Origin: Trametopsis cervina
Lineage: Eukaryota; Basidiomycota; Agaricomycetes; Polyporales; Irpicaceae
DNA: 64,000 nt
Reading direction: 5' to 3'
Assembly: GCA_022385755.1 (NCBI GenBank)
Contig: MU278357.1
Span: forward strand, 310,001 to 374,000
Shown here piece after piece: positions 33,949-45,901 of the stretch (positions within the stretch are counted from its first letter, which is position 1; each line of letters opens with the position of its first letter). The notes under the pieces were generated by a model. It was given only the letters and a program-made list of their open reading frames with translations. It made no database searches and was not told the DNA's origin. The position numbers were made by a program, and so were the translations under genes.

Positions 33949-36929
33949 TTACAGCATCACCAGACTTGACCAGCGTTCCCGTATACACTCTCGCCAGTCG
34001 ACGGGCATGCCCAGCTGCCTGTTGACCCGCCGCTGCCAGACGTACTCGACAAGATGCGCGCCCTGCGCCATTGGCCCGTTGAAGATGTGGTCGGCGGCGT
34101 GCAGTGTCAGCCGCTGCTTTACGAGGTCGTAGAAGAGCGCGTTATCAGTCAAGAATGAAGTCAACAGGAGCGGGAACAAGATGCTTCGATCGAGGTCTGA
34201 CGCCCCGAAGCTATTGTACCAATCCATCAACGTGCTGACAGCCTTGACGACCTCGGGAACGCCTGAAGATTGATACACACACGGAAGAAAGAGAGCACCG
34301 TCAGCGTCCGTGCACGTCGGTTCCAGGAACCCAACGGAGCAACTCACCAGGATGCGAATCACTCAGGATGGTGTGCAAGTACAACACCGCCGTCTCCCTC
34401 CAGATCTGGGGGATCGCCCTCCTCGCAGCGTCGTCCGTCGGCGACAGGTCGTAACCAGGGTACAGACCCGAGGCGCCGCCCGCTGCTGGCATGCCGTTGG
34501 GGAGCACAGGCCCCGTCTCGTTTGATGGCGAGCTAGTGTAGCTTCGGAAGGGCTGCTGCCTGAGCGCCTGCTCGATTTGGTCGCCGAGGCGCACGAGCTC
34601 GCGCGTGCTGAGGGAGCCCTTCTGCAGGCCCGTGCGCTTCCAGTTCGCGAGGTGCGCCGTCTCGGCGAGCGCGAGCACGGCTTCGTCAGGGCACCCGGTC
34701 AGCCTGTCCATGCGCAGGTCCATCCGCTCGTCGCCTGTTGAGGCCCAGAAACCGCCGCCGCCTGCGCCGAGCAGACGACGGTAGACCGAGAGATAGCGCG
34801 GTGAGTTTGTGAAGATTATGCTCGTGAGCACGTCGATCCACTGTGAACGCGTTTCGCAAGGTGAGTTTTTTACGTCGTGGACACAGAATTAGGTGAGTGG
34901 GATTTTAAACGCACCATTACGGCCTTGATGGCGATCCGCTGCACGTCCGTCATGTTAAGGAGCATGAGCTTCGGGTTCTGCTCCTCGTGAATACCCGTCT
35001 GCGCGAACCAGTCGTACGCGATCTCGAGGAGCTGCAGCCAGTTGCGTCCGCCGCCGACCATCATATAGTACCCGATGAGGAAAACCGCGCCGAGCGCGTC
35101 GTCCTCCGGGAACTGTCTTGGCGGGACCGCGGCGCGGTTGTTCAGGAGCAAGATATGGCCCTCGTCGAAGTACCGCTTGTGCGCGGACGCGGCTGTGCCG
35201 CCGTCGAGCACATCGAGGCCGTTCATCTGCATCTTGGACGAATGGAGCCCGGAGAGTGCGCAGATCGCGTGTTCTAAGGGGCCGTGCGGGTCGCGTTGGA
35301 GGATCTGTAGATTAGATAGAATGTCAGCGACGCTGCTTCGAGGAACCAAAATCATTCGGAATGCAAATTGTGAAATTGCGAGATTGCTGAACGACGGGAT
35401 TGAGAAAAGAGCGGGGGACGGCAGGTACGACGGCAGTGTTTATGATGTCATGTGTGTGCGAGAAGCCCGCGATCAGGGCTTCAGCAGTGCCCAGCTCGAA
35501 ACGGAAGGAAGTGAAGAAGGACGAAGGGCGCAGTACTCCTCGGGTCTTAAGCATAGATGAAGATAACTTACGCGATAAAGCACCGTGGTGAGCTCCTGAC
35601 CTGCAAACGCGAACTGGAGCTTGCGGACATGTTCAAAGTAGTACGCGATGAGGGGCTCTGTCGGCTCGTTCAATGGCGACATGCGCTGCTGCATCGTTAT
35701 GGGCGAGACCGAAGGCTGAGGTGCGACTTCGAACATCGCCCCCGGGGATGGGTACGGCGACATATGCGGTATATGCTGTTGGTGCTGGACGGCTGCGCTG
35801 GCGTACACGGGCTGCTGGTGGTGCTGTGCGCCATACCCGGCGTGCCCGCTTGCGATCGCGAACGGTGGGAGCGAGAGGTCGGGGCTTGCGTTGAGTGTAT
35901 CTGTGGGGAGGGGGGATTGAATCACAATCAGAACACGTATTGTACGGTGAAGCATGCAAAGCAATACAGTGATGCAGATAGAAGGACAGATAGAAGGACG
36001 GGGACGTGACGTACCGAGTCCGGGAATGCCGGAGATGACAGGGGGCCTGGGATACTGCGCGGACGGCGGGTGCGGTGGTGGAGGGGGTGGTGGTGGATAC
36101 GGGTGGAAGGAGGAAGAAGAGGAGGCTGCTGATGCTGCTTCGCTCCGACGACTACGGAACGTGAGTGACGTGCTGGGTCCTGGGCCGGCGGCTGCTGGTT
36201 GGGGGTACCGGTCGGATGGGGCGATGAGCACGCGGGAGGCGAGAGAGGAGGGCGAGGGGGTGCTGAGGGATGTGTAGACTGCGCGCGGTTGGCCGCGGAT
36301 TAGGCCTGCGCGTGTTAGCTGGGCTTTGATGTCTGCTTTGTATTGCGCGACTTTCTCCTTGTCCTGTGGGGTGCGCGATGTGAGTGAGAGCAAGGGGGAG
36401 GTGGGGGTGAAGGGTGCTTACGCGCATCCAGTCTGGCCGACGAGGGCCCCATCCGAGACACTTTATGCCGAGCCGTCTGCACGTCTTGCACGAATCGCCA
36501 TCGACGTGCTCCTCGTCGCATTTCTATATCCATCAGGCGTGTTTTTTCAGTACACGACGCGTACGTAAATGAATGCAACACACCTTTCGCCTGACACGAC
36601 ATGTCCTGCGCGGAGGGAAAGAGAGATGAGTTGGGCACGGACGGATGAAATCATGAAGCGGGAGCCGCCACATACCAGCAGCCGCCGCGTCCGGCTGAGC
36701 GTGCGCGCAGGGCGTCCGATGGCGAGGTGTTGCGCAGCGGCGAGAGGTGTCTTGGTTGGTGCTGCTGCGATGGGTCTGGGAGTTGGTGGTCTTGGTTTGT
36801 GGTGGTGGTGGTGGAGGGTGTGTCGTGTGCGGAGGAGGACTCTGAGGGGTCCATGTCCGGCGAGGAGGCAGGCGAGGAGATGCGACTGTCGCCACTGTCG
36901 GAGTCTGGTGCGGTCGTCATTAAAGCCAT
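33949..36929 (-). CDS. Zn(II)2Cys6 transcription factor (Fungal_trans_2 type), first of a tandem pair
   Basis: Eight exons (36929-36676, 36605-36584, 36523-36422, 36363-36015, 35900-35572, 35304-34915, 34840-34348, 34262-33949) give 750 residues in phase. The zinc cluster is spread over three exons: GGCWTC, RVRRKKCDEE, GDSCKTCRRLGIKC, spacing C-x2-C-x6-C-x9-C-x2-C-x6-C, followed by LGWGPRRPDWMR. A Pro/Ser/Gln-rich region leads to the C-terminal regulatory domain (LIAYYFEHVRKLQFAFAGQE, then HAICALSGLHSSKM, RYFDEGHILLLNN, WLQLLEIAYDWF, ending VDWRECIRERWSS). Exon 2 is only 22 nt, and intron 35571-35305 is about 267 nt, unusually long here. The ATG at 36929 was chosen; the frame stays open upstream to an ATG at 37061. 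It binds DNA in the nucleus; targets are unknown. It is paralogous to the factor at 45902-48755. Confidence 0.88.
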
Positions 36930-39900
36930 CTGGCGAGGAGGGCGGTAGAGGGCAGGAGGAGGAGTGGTATTTGAGGAGGCCTGAGCTGTGCAGGAGCGGA
37001 GGATGGAAGATGCAGATGGGATGTGGGCACAGGCGATTTTGGCCAGGAAAGGAGATGGCACTTTTAGGTATTTCGGCAGGACCGTGAATACCGAGGGCTA
37101 GTAGGAGCACTCACGGCTCTGAGCCGCCCTGATGGCAAGATGGTCTCTAAGGGTCTTCCCAATGAGCACACCCAGCGGAAAAACACTGTGCGATCATGAG
37201 ATCAATCGCAACAGTCCAGATTATTCCCTGCGAGTGCAGTACCTGTGTGCGGACGAATTTCCTGTGCCGTGCTGTGCCTGTGTCCCATCGCTGCACAAAG
37301 CCTGCTGCACTCCTGCGCCGTTGTCAATATTGTCGAATAATATCGTCGTCTGCGAACAATCACGAGAGTTCCCCGCTGCGACCCCCTCCGGTGTGCGTCT
37401 GTCTATCGAGTAGCGCCACGAGTTGTTCTGCGTCCGTCGGTGCTAGCTTTCGAGCGACTCTTGCGTCCACGGCAGTCATTTCAGTCCGGCGATACTCGTC
37501 ATCAGTCCTCGATACTACCCTCTACTCGCCTGTCGATCCTCTCTCACCTCTTACCGTGGTGTAATCCGGCCAATGCTGCACCGTACACCGCGGAACGCAC
37601 GTCACTTGTCCTGCGACCGTCGCGTCCTTCTGCTCTCCTCGCCTCGCACGCACGTCTTATCTCCATCTCCTGTTGTCCTCGACGTAGATCTCGGTCGCCA
37701 CCGTCTGTTTGTCGCGCAATCCGTAGTGTTGTTTCCGTTGTGCTATTTCTCAGCCGTCCGTGGCGCTCATCCATCGTCTCAGCTGCTCCTACCAGCAGCC
37801 TCGCACCCACCCACCCACCCCCCTCGCTTGGCTGCTGCACATGTGCTGCGCCTCGAGCACCAGCACCGCAACCCCCCTCGTCCTCGAGGCCACAATCGAG
37901 AGCATCAGAAACAGCACACACAGCAGCCTCCGACCGGACTTGCTGGCGTTCAAGAGCACGATCTCGCTTCGGCCCACTAGCGCCCCTCGGCACCCAGCCC
38001 GGCGGATGCGCAATTAAATAAGATTGGCGGACGCTCCCACGTTCCCGACCTGCCACTTCCGGTACGCACTGCCGCCACCCTGCCCTCGTGGCTGAAACAC
38101 CCTCGTCATGTCGCCTCTCTTACGTCTCGCCCACACACCCTCTCGGCACTGTCTACTCGATAAGCCCTGCGACGCGTCTCGCTGCGGTCTTTCTTCACTC
38201 GGACGCGGACGCACATCCCCACATGACCTGCTGCAAAATAAAAATAAATTTACACGTTCGTCTCTGCATCCGTTCTGCATCGAAAGGCACGCTTTAAACT
38301 GTAACACACGGAAACCCGATTCTATCGCACCCACTTGTGTTCATGTTTCAAATCTCTGGTGGCTCATCCTTACGATCGCTGTGTAGGCTACGCAAATTCC
38401 GCCGAACACGGGGCACCTGTTTTCGTTATCGAGAGCCTTGAAAGCCTCAGCGACTCAGCTAATCAGCCTCTGGGTAAATCATTTTACCAGGCTGTCAGAA
38501 AAATAAACCCAAGGAGAACATGGTGGCCGCGCCCCACATCATGTCATCGCTTAATCGCGCCTTCTCGCCATGGAATCGTCTATGCTAACGCCGTGTAGGG
38601 TACACGCCCGCTTTTCATTTTGTTCAAGATGCCGCAGTGTCTAGAACTGCGCCGATCTGCATTATCTAACCACGACCCATCCTCCCCAGCTACAAGTGCG
38701 TCCCCCCGCGATTCTACAAGAAGATACCCCCGAGTATCAGTCATCGGTGCGGCAAGTGCGCATTCCTATCCGGCGGTTCATGTTTTAGATTGATCATGAG
38801 CCTTGTTCTACAAATGTACGCACAATATATTTTTCCTCGCCTCTCTACGCAGACGATCCTTCTTGCGCAACCACAGAGTCCGTGATCACCCAAACCTGAC
38901 GGTAAGTGCGGTCGTTGATGCGGCAAGTATCCACGGCATGAACCTATCGTATCTTCCACGCATTCTTGCTTGTGGGTTAGTTCAACTGAGATCGCCCCCA
39001 CCGTGTACCTGGTAACCGCACGAGAGCCACGAGACGAAAAACAATCATCTGTATAGACTGCCCGCTTTCCAACAGAAAAAAAAGCTTAAGTGCCGCTACT
39101 GGCACCATCAGCACCTCCACCACCACCACCCCGACTTCGCCCCGACATTTCACAAGGATGCCAGTTGCTCGAAGGAGCTCTAGCATCACTCCGACTCGGA
39201 CTCAAAAACACAGCACGAAGCACGAAGCACACGACACCCAAAACACACCCCCATTCCCATTCCTACCCACCCACACACTTTCGATCGTGAATCATCTCTT
39301 TTTCACATTTCACGCCTCACCGGCCACCTAACGCACCCAACCCGCCCTCCTTCAAATCTTTGTTCACCGTTCGGCGCGGGCGTTTTTTTTGCGCTGTACG
39401 GTGGTGCACGCTTCAAGTCACCGTGGGGCCCGAAAAGGCAATATCAAGAACGCACCCGTCAGCCGCAGACGCGGGTTTCAGGATGTGGGGGTGAGATCCG
39501 CGGCCAGATCTGCCTCTCTGTCTGTGCCGTACGCTCTTCCCGAGAGGTACGGTATGTCGTACTGTGTGTAGGCGAACGCTTATTTAATTTTAACCTGTGG
39601 CCTCACTTTCTACAACACGTCTGGTACGGCAGAGAACATCTCCTCTCATCCCTCACGCGACTACAAAAAAAACAATCACGATCTAACGAACGAACGGCTC
39701 ATACGGCTACAGAACCACCAAGAAAATCCGCGATCAACCGGGTTCCCTCGCGACCTTCTTCTCGACCAGCAGCACAGGCAGGGTCCGGGGCAGGCGGGCC
39801 ACCACACCGTACACACACCACCCACACCACCAACCGACACCGCATGGCTTCCCGTGTTCCCGCCCCATCCCGACCGTTTGGATTTACTTCCGTGGGTTGC

Positions 39901-42900
39901 CGCCTTTTCCGCGTTTCGCGGCATGTGGGATCGTTTTGATGGGCGTACAGTACCCACACCACTGCACTGTGCTGTACTGCGCTAGAGGCCGACGACGGAC
40001 GGGTCCTGTTGGGTCGGATGCGCATTGCGCATCAGTGGTGGCGGAGGTGGGGAGGTCTGTCGGCGGAGCGTTGTCTTGGGTCGTGGATTCTCTCTACGCT
40101 TGTGGCACTTCTTGACGACGTTGTGTTCGCGCGATTTTGGCTTCGTGGAAAGGACCAAATTCGACTTGTGGATGTTTGGCAATAGAATATGTTCTACAAA
40201 TTGTCAGAATATGGAACTGCCGAACGCTGCCTCGTACGCAGCAGACGAAACTCAAGGACCGCCTCGAGTCGGGCAGAGCTCGGAGTATCACCCGAGCACA
40301 GAGTGCGGCCACCGCAAACTCGAGTTCCACCCGTCCTGAAGAGAAACTCGGCGGACATTCCAACATCAAACAACCAACCAACCAGAAACACATCCTCCAA
40401 ATCTCGATAACATGCACCGTCATCAGCCCCACCCTCCTCCCAACGACCAACCTGAAGCAAGCTCAATAACTTCACCCCGCTCGATCACGGCGCGAACGAT
40501 ATGCTTAATCTCAGTCCAGCCCACCGACGTCCCGACGCGATAGCACAACGACACGTGGCGCGGTAATCCTACCGCATGGCATGTGGTGTGCAGGGCCAAT
40601 AGAACCGGCGGTACAACTGCATCGCGTCCTGCACCGAGCACCGCCATCGGAGAGGTTGTTCTCGGGTGAAGCTATGATGCAAGAGATCGGATTTCGCATT
40701 TGAATTTACTGTGTGCTGTATTTCCTCCGCACGCACGGGTGGATCGACGGTAACGCACCCGTATGACCTCTAGAGGTGCGCGTCTGTCGGTGGCCTTGTG
40801 TACGGGAGTTGTTCATGATCGTAGAGTCGGATGTGTGGTATACGCTCAAAGGCGCCTTGCTCGGCTGGCCAAGGATGTAGAGGCTGTAGATACGAAGTGT
40901 TAACACCGGAAAGCGGTGTTGTGGAGGGACCTGGATGCTAGCGAGTCAAGTGCAAGACTTAGCGGTGAGTTAGAAAGCAGAAAGCAGTACAACATACCTT
41001 TCTTATCGAATCTGAATTTCAAGTACATTGAATTTCAAGTTGGCCTGGTTTTTGTTATTCGCTTAGGGCTGTACAAACGTTCACCTCTTACCAGTTCCCT
41101 ACATCCATACATCGTCAGCTCTTCACTCCTTCAGTAAAAGAAATCACACACTCACCCACCGATAGCCATGGTCTCCAGGCACTTCCGACGGCAACTAGCA
41201 ATGCACCCGACACATGCCCAATCCCGACGAACGAACGCTAAACCTCACCAGGCGTCTACAAGTGGCGCGTCTCTGCCTCGACCGCAGTCGCCGTGAGAAC
41301 AAGTCTGAGGGGCAGACGCCGACTATAGCGGAGGCGCTAAAATGCATCGGATCAATTGATCGGAAGTGAGCCCGCAATTTCCACAAAAATCGGCTTTTTG
41401 GTAGGCGCCCACCTTGCCTTGTGGCAAGCAGAACGTATCCGAGGTGTGTTCTTCTCCTATCCTATTGTGTTACGACTTGGGATGATTCCCGCTCTCCCGT
41501 TATCGAAATGGTTCTCGAGCCAGGTCATGCATGCACACCACCGGCTATTTGGTTGGTGCTCTTCATCCGTTCTGCCAGCTTGCTTCCGACCCGGCTAGCT
41601 AGTGTGGTCACCGTTTGTGGCCACATCCACTAGAACGCGGTCTGGCCACCCACGGACGGAGATCGCACTTAACCCCTGTCGCTGCTGCCGTCGCCAGGAG
41701 CATGTGTGGTTCGATTCCTCGAGTACTCGCAGATTGTAAGTGCACGATACTCCATTAGAAAATTTTCTCTACGTGCAGTAAATGACATGGCGTTGTCAGA
41801 TGGTTGGAAGTCGGGAGGAAACAGTCGCATGTTTCCGTGATGCTGAGAACATCAACACATAAGACTTGTGCACCTGTGCATTTAGTGTGAGTACGGTTTT
41901 GTTTTTGATAATGGCAACGAGACGTGTCGTCGGGCGTACTGACGATATGTGCATGGCAGCTGGAACTCACCACATCACACATACACGTCATGAACGACGC
42001 ATATCGCCGCATAAGACACAGACAGAAATGAAGGTCATTCGGCACGGAGACAATAGTCGCACAGGAGAAGGCTGAGCCTCGAACGGCTAATTTGAACAGG
42101 GCCAGGCTCGATTTATACTCCTCCTTGGGAACAAATGCACGCCACTGCGGACGTGGATTTTCCCAACAGAGAGTTCACAAGAGCTAAACGGTACGCGACA
42201 CCACAGAGTTCCTTGCCCGAGGCTGATGACGCATCTTCATATGATGCCACAGATTTCATGTGATCATCAGGAAATCGAATAGGATGTTTTTGACGGACCG
42301 TCTAGCTCAGCGAATTGGTTTCCCCAAATGTGCCTTCGCACGCAGAATGAACGGTGCACGCGTACCGACTGAATTGCCCCTGTACGCACAAAGTCGGCAG
42401 CAGACGAGCTGCCGCCACCCGTCTTCTAGCCAGGCCTCGAGGACGCGTACCGAGGTTCTTTCACGGCTGTGCGTCCTATAGGCCACCACGTCCTTCTCGA
42501 CTCGTTCATTGGTGCCAAAGACAGACAAGGGCGACACCACGCGACTGCAATTTATCTCCATACGTCCCTCGAGGCCTACAAACGTACCTGCGCGGATTGA
42601 CGGTCGTATGGGTCTGCGACGTCCCCGGAGGAGGACACACCGTACGGTCTTTTCGTGGGACTTGCCAACTACATGTGTCGTACGAACCTTGTTTTCATGC
42701 CCAAATCGGACTCCGTATGTGGCGTCACGTCAGGCGCGGTGCTGCGTTGACCACTTCCTTCCAGCTTTCCACGAAGGTTGTTTGCATATACGTCGCACGT
42801 TGCACGCCGTTACTGCGGGCAGATTCAGATGGCAGAGCGCCCGGGCCTGCAGAGTGTGTAGAGTTGTACAACAGACAATCCAGATGTCATCTTCGTGCAC

Positions 42901-43727
42901 TGACATGTTTGTTACACGCTCACTCCGACTTCAATTGCAGGTGCGGGCGTTAGCAAGGTGATGATGCTAACGAAGGTGATGAGGATGATGAGCATCATCT
43001 GCGATTGAAATCGCACCGAGTCGTTCGCAGAGCTCGACAGGCCAGGGTGTGTGACAAACCTGGGAACTTTACGGGCCAGGAAGATGCGGACGTCGGTCCC
43101 ACAACACCATCGACCTACTCCGGAGCCGTAGCCGCCCATACCATCTCTTTCAAACACTACGCCGTGTCGCCACAATCGCAACGACGAAGCGCTTGGCTCA
43201 TCCCAGGAGTTGACCGATCATTTCCTACAGCTCGACTCACCCCTCCGATGATCACACAAAAGGCCCATGTGCACTACTGTAATCCAACAACCCGGTTTCC
43301 TCAAGGAGACGTACGTTTGCATCTCGGGCTCACGGACGCTGAATAGGTCCGACTTTGATATTACAGTCCGTACTACGGGCTCCCCGTGCGCAGCAACTAC
43401 ATCTGCATAAAGCAGAACAATAACTCCAAAGTTGCTAAGATCGCTAACTAGCTTCCTCTCTCGGATGATCTTCTCGATAGGAGAGGGGCTCCCAGGCACT
43501 AGCACCAGTAGCACATGTGCGTGCGCAGATAAATGCGAGATGGACGGCCACGAGCTCGTACACCTGTAATGACTAGTGTTCATTGTACCACCGTACTGCA
43601 ATGATCCTGTGCGCAGAGCGTACCGCCTCGCAATGCAGCACCATGTGCACATTGGCGCGGGACGCTTTGAACATTGCACCACGTTCATGTTCATGTATAA
43701 CGTTAGCTGCAATGTAGAATGTCCAGA

Positions 43728-43757
43728 TTGATACTGATGCTGATACTGATACTGATC
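43728..43757. repeat. ACTGAT microsatellite
   Basis: Four to five degenerate copies of a TGATAC/ACTGAT hexamer in tandem. It lies in non-coding DNA. Confidence 0.6.
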
Positions 43758-45510
43758 TGTGGGTGCGACGGAGCAGGAAGAGGTTAATTTGACAAGCGGA
43801 AGATCGCAAAAGGAAGGAAGCAGATAGAGCCTGTAAGATGGTGGTGGAGATGGACGGGACCGTAGTACGTACGCAGCGCTGCGATCTGTATGGTGGCTAA
43901 GGACGTCAAGGAGACAGACGACGAGCGGGTGTCAGATCTGAGACTAGGTGGTAGAATCAGGAATTAAAGACGTGGAGACAGTAAGGCCGGGTGTCAAAGT
44001 CGAGCGGGAAGAGCAGCCAAGCGACTTCGGGCGGTGTGGATACTGTACTACTACCTAGTAATCAGCGGTACGGGCATAAGTCGTGCGGTGGAGACGAAAC
44101 GTCTACTGCATGCTCAACGGTTCATCTTAAGCTTGGTGCGCGGTACAGTAGCAATGGAGACTAAGCTCAGATGAGGATAGCGTATACGCTCCAACCCATT
44201 CGCACATAGGAGAAGATCCCCCTTAGCTTAGGACGAGATGTGCAAAGTGACAACGCCTCTGACGAGGCTAGCGCAACGTTCGCACGCAGGTGAAGGTTGG
44301 CCCTGCATTCAACCTTAGATTAGGACGCGATCTGCGGGACGTGCGAGTTGACAAGTTTATATATTCCGTTCTGATTCTGGTTCTGGGTACTTCTTCCGGA
44401 GGGGAATGCGGCGTAACATTAGGTATTTAGCTTTTTGGTGAGGGTATGCGTGCGCAGGAACAAGACGAGGGAGACCAACCGACCGAGGGACCGAGGAATT
44501 GAATTGTACTATATGTATACGAGAACGAGAAATCCAAAAAGACAAACGGTGAAGAAAAGTTGGAAATGTGAAATGGACACAGTTTGATTGTGGTAGTGGT
44601 ACAAATGAACCCGAGACGAGGAGAGAACGAGAATGGACACAAGATGGGATGGACGTGGAGATGGATAGAGAGGCAGCATTAGTAGGTGGTGAGCGGCGAG
44701 GACGGCAGGCGGGAGACAAAGCCATGGGTGATCAGGAAAGCAAGAAGCACGTGGAGGAGCGTAGAGTAGCGTAGAGGACAGGGCAGGTAAGCACGAGACG
44801 GGACGGGACGAGCGAGGCAGCGGGACAATGATAGATACAAACGGCAGAGGGACTGGGAAAATTCGGAGATAGAGACCCATGTAGACCGAGAGAGAAACAC
44901 AAAGAAAAAGGACGGGGGACTGGACAGGACGGCAGTGAGCAGCGTTTTTTTTGTGGGTTCGTGAGAGTGAGAAGCGAGGAAGAATTTGGATACACACAAA
45001 GACAAAGACACATAGAGCAACAAGCAACAAGAAGCAGGAAGGGGCCGTGGAAAGACGTCGTGGTGCACCAGCAAGAAGCATCGAGATCGAGAGGGAGGGA
45101 CAAAGAACGCAAAACGAAAACGAAGCCCCCGACCGATCGAGGAAAGCAGCAAGGCACGATCTATGTCATGTATCTGCGTTGCGGATGCGAGATTGGGGAT
45201 TTGAGTTTTCCGCGACGTCCGAGCACGCGCAACGTGGGTGGCTCGCCAAGAAATGAAGAAACGGTTGGCTGTAACGCGAGACCCCAGGCCCCTGAAACAG
45301 ACAGATCGGAGGATGTTGCGATGGCCACGACGAGCGCGGGCGACGTTTGAAGTTCTACTGCGGGCGAAAAGATGCACATGCAGAATGATTGGCGTGCGTC
45401 CGTCCGTGCGTGCGTAACTCTCCACTCCACATACGCTATCCATTTGCGTTTTACGGACATCCTGGCAACCCACACCAAGACCAGGACTAGGACCAGACCG
45501 GAGCGGGGCG

Positions 45511-45750
45511 GCAAGGGAAGGGAAGGGGAGGGAAGTGGAAAGGAAGGGGAAGGGGACGATCGTGCGGATTTGGGAAGGTGCCGGATGGGAGGGTGGGTTT
45601 GCGGTCGTGAGCGAATGGGACGGACGGGTTGGTGATTGTGATTGTGGATGTGGACCCTGCGAACGCAGAGAGTGACGTAGGAAGTCAGTGTGGGAGGGGA
45701 GGCAGAAGGGAGGAGAGGGAAGGGAAGGGGGAAGAGGCCTGGAGGGAGTG
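45511..45750. repeat. Purine (G/A) tracts with G-quadruplex pattern
   Basis: Two nearly pure purine blocks (about 45511-45557 and 45679-45750) carry many runs of three or more G separated by one to three bases, matching the canonical four-run G-quadruplex pattern on the plus strand. They lie 150-390 nt beyond the stop of the second zinc-cluster factor, whose transcript would be C/U-rich here. Confidence 0.6.
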
Positions 45751-45901
45751 TGAGCCAGGACGGACGGCGAGAAAATGAGGAGAAATTGCTGGAAAACGTA
45801 ACAAGCCTCTATGCGCCCGGGTCTGCTCGGGCGCGGCCTGCGTGGCACAAGGACGAAGTCAACGAGCCCCGACCGGGGCACCTTCGCGTCTTCACCCGCA
45901 T

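Larger units (their letters stand above)
36930..45901. other. 9.0-kb gene-free region between the two zinc-cluster factors
   Basis: I find no open frame with a known domain, no exon chain and no transposon ends in this stretch. It serves as the upstream region of the first factor and the downstream region of the second. Features seen are Pro/Ser-like pyrimidine tracts near 37440-38000, a duplicated TGAATTTCAAGT (about 41014-41042), an ACTGAT microsatellite (43728-43757), long purine tracts at 44900-45130 and 45480-45790, and four or more TACTGTA/TACAGTA heptamers. A non-coding transcript or a long 5' leader with upstream introns could be hidden here. Confidence 0.5.

Noticed and set aside
35306..35571. 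A 76-codon open frame inside the long intron of the first zinc-cluster factor
   Set aside because: Skipping it joins the conserved TVLYR to ILQRDPHGPLEHAICAL in phase, as in the family, so the stretch is an intron.
37440..38056. Long open frames on both strands in pyrimidine-rich DNA upstream of the first zinc-cluster factor
   Set aside because: The frames overlap one another in several phases on both strands, a sign of stop-poor composition rather than coding.
41700..41726. T-loop-like sequence GGTTCGATTCC suggesting a tRNA
   Set aside because: The flanking bases do not form a T-stem, and no acceptor, D or anticodon arm can be built in the 70 nt before it on either strand.
44679..45881. 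A 400-codon open frame on the minus strand downstream of the second transcription factor
   Set aside because: It lies in purine/pyrimidine-biased DNA that has few stops by composition, shows no domain, and its residues are Ser/Pro/Arg/Leu-rich in the way such tracts translate.
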